A stretch of DNA of 64,000 nt from Nitrospira sp. CG24C (lineage in GTDB: Bacteria; Nitrospirota; Nitrospiria; Nitrospirales; Nitrospiraceae), in contig NEWR02000009.1 of assembly GCA_002869885.2 (NCBI GenBank), positions 108,550-172,549 of the forward strand, written 5' to 3'. Of this stretch, positions 60,470 through 64,000 are shown piece by piece; the first letter of the stretch is position 1; each line of letters begins with the position of its first letter. The translations under genes and the position numbers were made by a program. Below the pieces are notes generated by a model. That model ran no database searches and was not told the DNA's origin. It saw only the letters and a list, made by a program, of their open reading frames with translations.

Positions 60470-62746
60470 GTGCGAGACTATCCACGTCAGCGAGTCATTC
60501 GAAACCTATTCCTTGCCACCGCTATTGGTTTCTGTGGGTTTACGCTGCTTCCCACCCAGGCATTTTCCAGCCCAGCCTCTCCGTTGATACTGGGTGATGG
60601 TGATATTTGCGAGAGGATGGAAGATTGCTTTCAAGCTGCCGCACTGCCCAAGGAACGGTTTAGTAAGGCCCTCAATAAAGAGCAAGTTTTGTTGCTCAAG
60701 CTGGAGCGGTTGCAACGGCTGATGGCGCGATTTCCCGCCACAGTCTGGGCCAAACGTGCCGGTGCATTGTCAGGAGTGTTGCTCATTGAACGGAATCCCA
60801 CCGCGGCAATTCAATTTCTTCGCACGGCACAGCAAGACTTTCCGGTCTTGGATGACTATATACGATTCTGGATGGGGGAGGCGCTGCTGAATCTCAGAGA
60901 GGCTAAAAAGGCGGCGGAGATGTTTGCAAGTATTCCACAAGTGGTGCCTGATTCCTATCTGCTGACGAAGGCTGCGTATCGAGCAGGGGAAGCGTGGTAT
61001 CAAGCGTCGAGTTGTCCGGAAGCGACAGCATGGTTCGCAAAAGCGATGGAACTGAATGATAAGGAGCTGGGGGGAGCCCAGGCGCTTCTTCGGCGGGGCG
61101 ACTGCCAACTGCGAAGCAACAATATCTCGGAGGGTCGTGAGACTCTGATGCAGCTCTGGGTTCGGTTTTCCTACAGTGCTGAAGCGAAAGAAGCCGAAGC
61201 ACTATTGAACTCGAATCTTGGTGGCGCACCCTGGGTGGTTCAGTCGAGCGATCGGCTGGCTCGGGCTCAGGCATATCTTGGGCAATCCTTCCATGCTGAG
61301 GCAATCGAAGAACTCCGAAAGTTTCTCGTGGCTGATCCCCAGTCGCCTCGCCGCGCTGATGCGAAGCTGAAGCTCGGCATTGCGCAGGTACGGCTGAAAC
61401 AATATGACCAAGCGCGCGAGACGTTTCGTGCCCTGGTGAAAGAGGGGGGACTGGAGTCCCAGGAAGGGTCGGTCTGGCTTGCCCGCACCTATCTTCGGCA
61501 AGGGCAAGGTGACAAGCTATTGGATCTCGCCCGCACGACTCAGACATCTTCGCTCTCTACGGAGCAGAAGGGCCAGATCACCTTGTTCGCTGGGATGTGG
61601 TTGGAAGATCAGAGCCGGTTTGACGAGGCAATAATACGGTACCGACAAGTGGCAAAGGTCGGTGAGCCGGCGTCTCAGCGAGCCGAGGCACGGTGGCGCG
61701 CGGGCTGGGTCCATTACCGCTTGGCACAGTATCGCGAGGCTGGTGATGAGCTGCGTCAACTTGCCGGTCAGCACGACAGCGACTTTGAGCCACAGGCGCT
61801 CTATTGGATGGGCCGCGCGGCTGAATTGAGCCAGCAGCCTCATGCTCACGATGTATATCTTCAACTCTGTCAACGATACGTCCATACCTATTATTGCCAG
61901 CTGGCTCGCGAACGGAGCGATATTCCGCTGGCGGAGCCCTCTGCATCAGAACCGATGTTGGCGACTGCCCCGGTGAATGGAGGATTGCCTGGGAAGGGTG
62001 GGACTACACGCTTGGTGCCTGCCAGGGCCGAAATCGAACAGCAGTCGGCATACCATCGGGCCATTGAGCTTAAGACGCTGGGGTTGGACTTGGACGCTAC
62101 GCGTGAGTTAGCAGGGTTGACCGATCGCTATAGTCGAGACCCCGACGCGCTCATGGCGCTTGCAACGATGTTGAGCGAGATGGGCGCCTACCACCATGCG
62201 CTTCGACTTGCGAGGGCTAGGTTCCGAGATAAATTGGAGCGAACCGGCGGTATGGTCGATCCGTCGTTGTGGAAGGCGGCCTATCCGACAGGTCTCCTTC
62301 CCACGATCAAGGGCCAGGGGGCGAGCGGTGTTGATCCCTATCTCGTGGCAGCGATTATTCGAGAGGAGAGTCAGTACGATTGGCAGGCTGTATCACGGGT
62401 CGGTGCGATCGGCCTAATGCAGGTAATGCCGGGAACTGCCAATAATGTCGCGCAGCGACTTGGACTTCCCGCGGTCGGACGGGATGACCTGTTCGATCAA
62501 GAGACCAATATTCGGATCGGCGTCCACTACGTCGGACAGTTACTCGAACAATTTTCCGGGAACGTCGCGCTGACCATTGCCTCATACAATGCTGGGCCAT
62601 TAGTTGTAGCAAGCTGGATGGCACAGCACCCTGGACGAAGTCAGGATGAGTTTGTCGAACTGATCCCGTATCAGGAGACGCGGCAGTATGTGAAGCGCGT
62701 ATTGCGAAGTTACCGAGAATACATACGGCTAGACAAAGCCTCCTGA
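60470..62746 (+). CDS. Slt70-like soluble lytic transglycosylase
   Basis: GTG 60470 with GAGGGAGA upstream gives a signal peptide (IRNLFLATAIGFCGFTLL) close to the N-terminus, better than TTG 60410. Residues ~60-560 are helical TPR-like repeats forming the doughnut of Slt proteins (AEAIEELRKFLVADPQSPRR). The C-terminal SLT domain has DPYLVAAIIREESQYDWQAV with the catalytic Glu, GAIGLMQVMPGT and IASYNAGPLVV. It cleaves peptidoglycan in the periplasm. 758 residues. Confidence 0.9.
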   Translation: MRDYPRQRVIRNLFLATAIGFCGFTLLPTQAFSSPASPLILGDGDICERMEDCFQAAALPKERFSKALNKEQVLLLKLERLQRLMARFPATVWAKRAGALSGVLLIERNPTAAIQFLRTAQQDFPVLDDYIRFWMGEALLNLREAKKAAEMFASIPQVVPDSYLLTKAAYRAGEAWYQASSCPEATAWFAKAMELNDKELGGAQALLRRGDCQLRSNNISEGRETLMQLWVRFSYSAEAKEAEALLNSNLGGAPWVVQSSDRLARAQAYLGQSFHAEAIEELRKFLVADPQSPRRADAKLKLGIAQVRLKQYDQARETFRALVKEGGLESQEGSVWLARTYLRQGQGDKLLDLARTTQTSSLSTEQKGQITLFAGMWLEDQSRFDEAIIRYRQVAKVGEPASQRAEARWRAGWVHYRLAQYREAGDELRQLAGQHDSDFEPQALYWMGRAAELSQQPHAHDVYLQLCQRYVHTYYCQLARERSDIPLAEPSASEPMLATAPVNGGLPGKGGTTRLVPARAEIEQQSAYHRAIELKTLGLDLDATRELAGLTDRYSRDPDALMALATMLSEMGAYHHALRLARARFRDKLERTGGMVDPSLWKAAYPTGLLPTIKGQGASGVDPYLVAAIIREESQYDWQAVSRVGAIGLMQVMPGTANNVAQRLGLPAVGRDDLFDQETNIRIGVHYVGQLLEQFSGNVALTIASYNAGPLVVASWMAQHPGRSQDEFVELIPYQETRQYVKRVLRSYREYIRLDKAS

Positions 62747-62828
62747 TGCCCATTTCTTGACAAGATCTAGACAAGTTTCTATATTGAGCCACAACCTGTA
62801 GGGGATTCTTAAGGAAGAGAGTGGGGGA

Positions 62829-63083
62829 ATGGCACTCGATCGAATGGATGCGCTTGAAAGCCGTATTAGAGATTTGGTTAAGCTTGTTCAAGAGTTGAAG
62901 AAAAAGAATGCAATGGTTGAAGAGGAATTAAGGGCCGTTCGACAGCGACTTGTGGAGAAAGATGATTCAAATCGACGGTGGGAACAAGAGCGTGTCGATA
63001 TCAAGTCTCGTATAGAAAAGGTTCTCGGCGACATCGAGTTGTTGGAGTGTCTTGAAGAACGTAAGGAGGTGGCTCTTGACTAA
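62829..63083 (+). CDS. Coiled-coil cell division protein (ZapB-like)
   Basis: The 84 residues form a nearly continuous coiled coil (MDALESRIRDLVKLVQELKK, DIKSRIEKVLGDIELLE). GGGGGAATG start. It overlaps the start of zapA by 8 bp, the standard partner order. ZapB-like proteins stabilise the Z ring through ZapA. Confidence 0.75.
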   Translation: MALDRMDALESRIRDLVKLVQELKKKNAMVEEELRAVRQRLVEKDDSNRRWEQERVDIKSRIEKVLGDIELLECLEERKEVALD

Positions 63084-63372
63084 GACTATTGACGTAGAAA
63101 TCTATGGCCAAAGATATGCGATTCGCGGCGAAGCGGACGAAGCTGATGTCCGGCGGCTCGCGAGCTTTGTAGATGGCCAGATGCGCCATCTCGCGGAAGG
63201 GATGAATACGACAACCCCCTCCAAGCTCGCCGTGCTGACTGCTCTCAATTTGGCCCATCAGTTGTTCGAGCTGGAACGGAAGCGTGCTCAAGGTGAGGCG
63301 GATGTCGAGCGGCGGATGAAGTCGCTTATGGAATCGATCGAGGAGCAGGTTCCGGTCTCGCTCTTTCGCTAG
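63076..63372 (+). CDS. zapA: Cell division protein ZapA
   Basis: AAGGAGGTGG at 63063-63072 points to TTG 63076 (TKTIDVEIYGQRYAIRG) as start, inside the end of the zapB-like gene. The frame contains the ZapA core AIRGEADEADVRRLASFVDG and ALNLAHQLFELERKR. It promotes FtsZ bundling. The 98-residue length is normal. Confidence 0.88.
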   Translation: MTKTIDVEIYGQRYAIRGEADEADVRRLASFVDGQMRHLAEGMNTTTPSKLAVLTALNLAHQLFELERKRAQGEADVERRMKSLMESIEEQVPVSLFR

Positions 63373-63953
63373 ATTCAACTTGCAAAGGGCGGCCCTCTTT
63401 GTTATCGTGGCCATGTGTGTCGGGACGTAGTGGATTCTACCATTGGGATACGAATAGGTCACGATCGAACCGGTTCAAGAATCCGGGGATATGACTCAGT
63501 CACTGCGGAATGGATGTGAGTTTTTGATGCTGGCGAAATTACGGCAGTTAGAATGTGCACAAGGGTTCGTCCACCTCAGGTATAACCTCTTGGAGATGTT
63601 GGGCAAGGTCATGGAGTTCATGCTGCCGTCAGGGAGTACGATTTTCGGAAACGGCCAAACGCTGGTTCCGGTTCGCACGCTGAATCCTCTCATGCAGATG
63701 GGAGCCCGACGTAGATGGACATCGTGGAATCTGTCCTGCACGGGACGTACTCGTTATCTCAATCCAGCAAGGCATCCATCTCCGTGGAGTCCATTCTCGG
63801 ACTAAGTCTGTAGCTCTCGGTTCTGGCCGTTTTCTTCATCCCATATCTTCCACGCCGTTCCCTTCTCATTATCAGACCGTCGAATAACCTTGTATCAAGC
63901 GAGGCTGAGAAGCATGATTCTTCTCGCCTCGAGACTGTAAGGGGGGAGTCCCA
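63373..63953. other. Long zapA-rny spacer, possible structured RNA
   Basis: About 580 bp without a convincing gene. It has several possible stems: ATCGTGGCC/GGTCACGAT around 63402-63470 and ACGGCAG (63541) with CTGCCGT (63622). In many bacteria the 6S RNA gene lies after zapA, so this is a place to look, but I could not fold a full 6S structure. ORFs 63491-63805 (+) and 63496-63741 (-) have no domain and no ribosome binding site. Confidence 0.35.
63900..63931. promoter_or_regulatory. Hairpin in the rny leader
   Basis: CGAGGCTGAGAAG pairs with CTTCTCGCCTCG around a 7-nt loop with one bulge, 23 bp before the rny start. No T-run follows. It may be a leader structure or an RNase target. Confidence 0.45.
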
Positions 63954-64000
63954 ATGTCAACCTCAATTATTGCTTATCTGTTGACAGGACTTGTAGGAGG
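63954..64000 (+). CDS. rny: Start of ribonuclease Y (3' partial)
   Basis: GGGGGGAG at 63941-63948 precedes ATG 63954. The first 15 codons, MSTSIIAYLLTGLVGG, match the N-terminal membrane anchor expected of RNase Y. The call rests on this and on the usual zapA-rny order; the rest is outside the window. Confidence 0.5.
   Translation, partial: MSTSIIAYLLTGLVG

Noticed and set aside
63460-63490. GGTTCAAGAATCC as a tRNA T-loop
   Set aside because: No acceptor, D or anticodon arms can be placed around it.
63491-63805. 104-residue plus ORF after zapA
   Set aside because: No ribosome binding site or domain; an overlapping minus ORF is equally open.

Overview
The window looks like a chromosome fragment of a Nitrospira-type bacterium (phylum Nitrospirota). 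The evidence is indirect. It is rich in c-type heme proteins and carries the cytochrome maturation gene ccmI, a copper oxidase, a CzcCBA-type metal pump, ATP synthase genes split into a partial cluster, a zapB-zapA-rny order and many families of short interspersed inverted repeats between genes. No 16S rRNA or other marker is present, so the assignment is an inference. No tRNA, rRNA, CRISPR array or complete insertion sequence was seen.

Left part (1-20.5 kb): a repeat-built multiheme cytochrome (5' end outside the window), an outer-membrane-type beta-barrel protein, CcmI, a membrane-anchored ferredoxin/flavoprotein and a Sel1 protein all run in one direction. A secreted multicopper oxidase with its own terminator follows. 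On the other strand lies a NarL-type response regulator, a 70-residue protein and a PAS histidine kinase, coupled by a start/stop overlap. Next come a secreted NHL-repeat protein and a convergent operon (DUF6502 protein, DUF5666 lipoprotein, cytochrome with 30 CxxCH motifs). The region reads as extracytoplasmic electron-transfer and envelope machinery.

Middle part (20.9-46 kb): a CzcCBA-type RND efflux operon is followed by an accessory stretch with a Fic protein, an unusual 1026-residue fusion of a type III DNA methyltransferase to the rear half of a type III restriction subunit, and an RNB ribonuclease. This stretch is studded with repeats, including a 196-bp element with 20-bp perfect terminal inverted repeats and a 35-bp sequence found upstream of both the Fic and fusion genes. 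Beyond it lie YlqF GTPase, glutathionyl-hydroquinone reductase, a cation/proton antiporter, two degraded gene regions, type II NADH dehydrogenase, a beta-propeller protein and an aldo/keto reductase.

Right part (45.8-64 kb) is mostly core: lipid-A-type ABC exporter, a 31-residue COX24/bS22-like protein, nadB, lytic transglycosylases, a pabB-aminotransferase pair, atpZ-atpB-atpE-atpF without the F1 genes, an rlmN-M16-M16-larE operon, an Slt-type transglycosylase, zapB-zapA and the start of rny.

The most notable observations are the Mod-Res chimera, the two repeat-built multiheme cytochromes and the repeat families.
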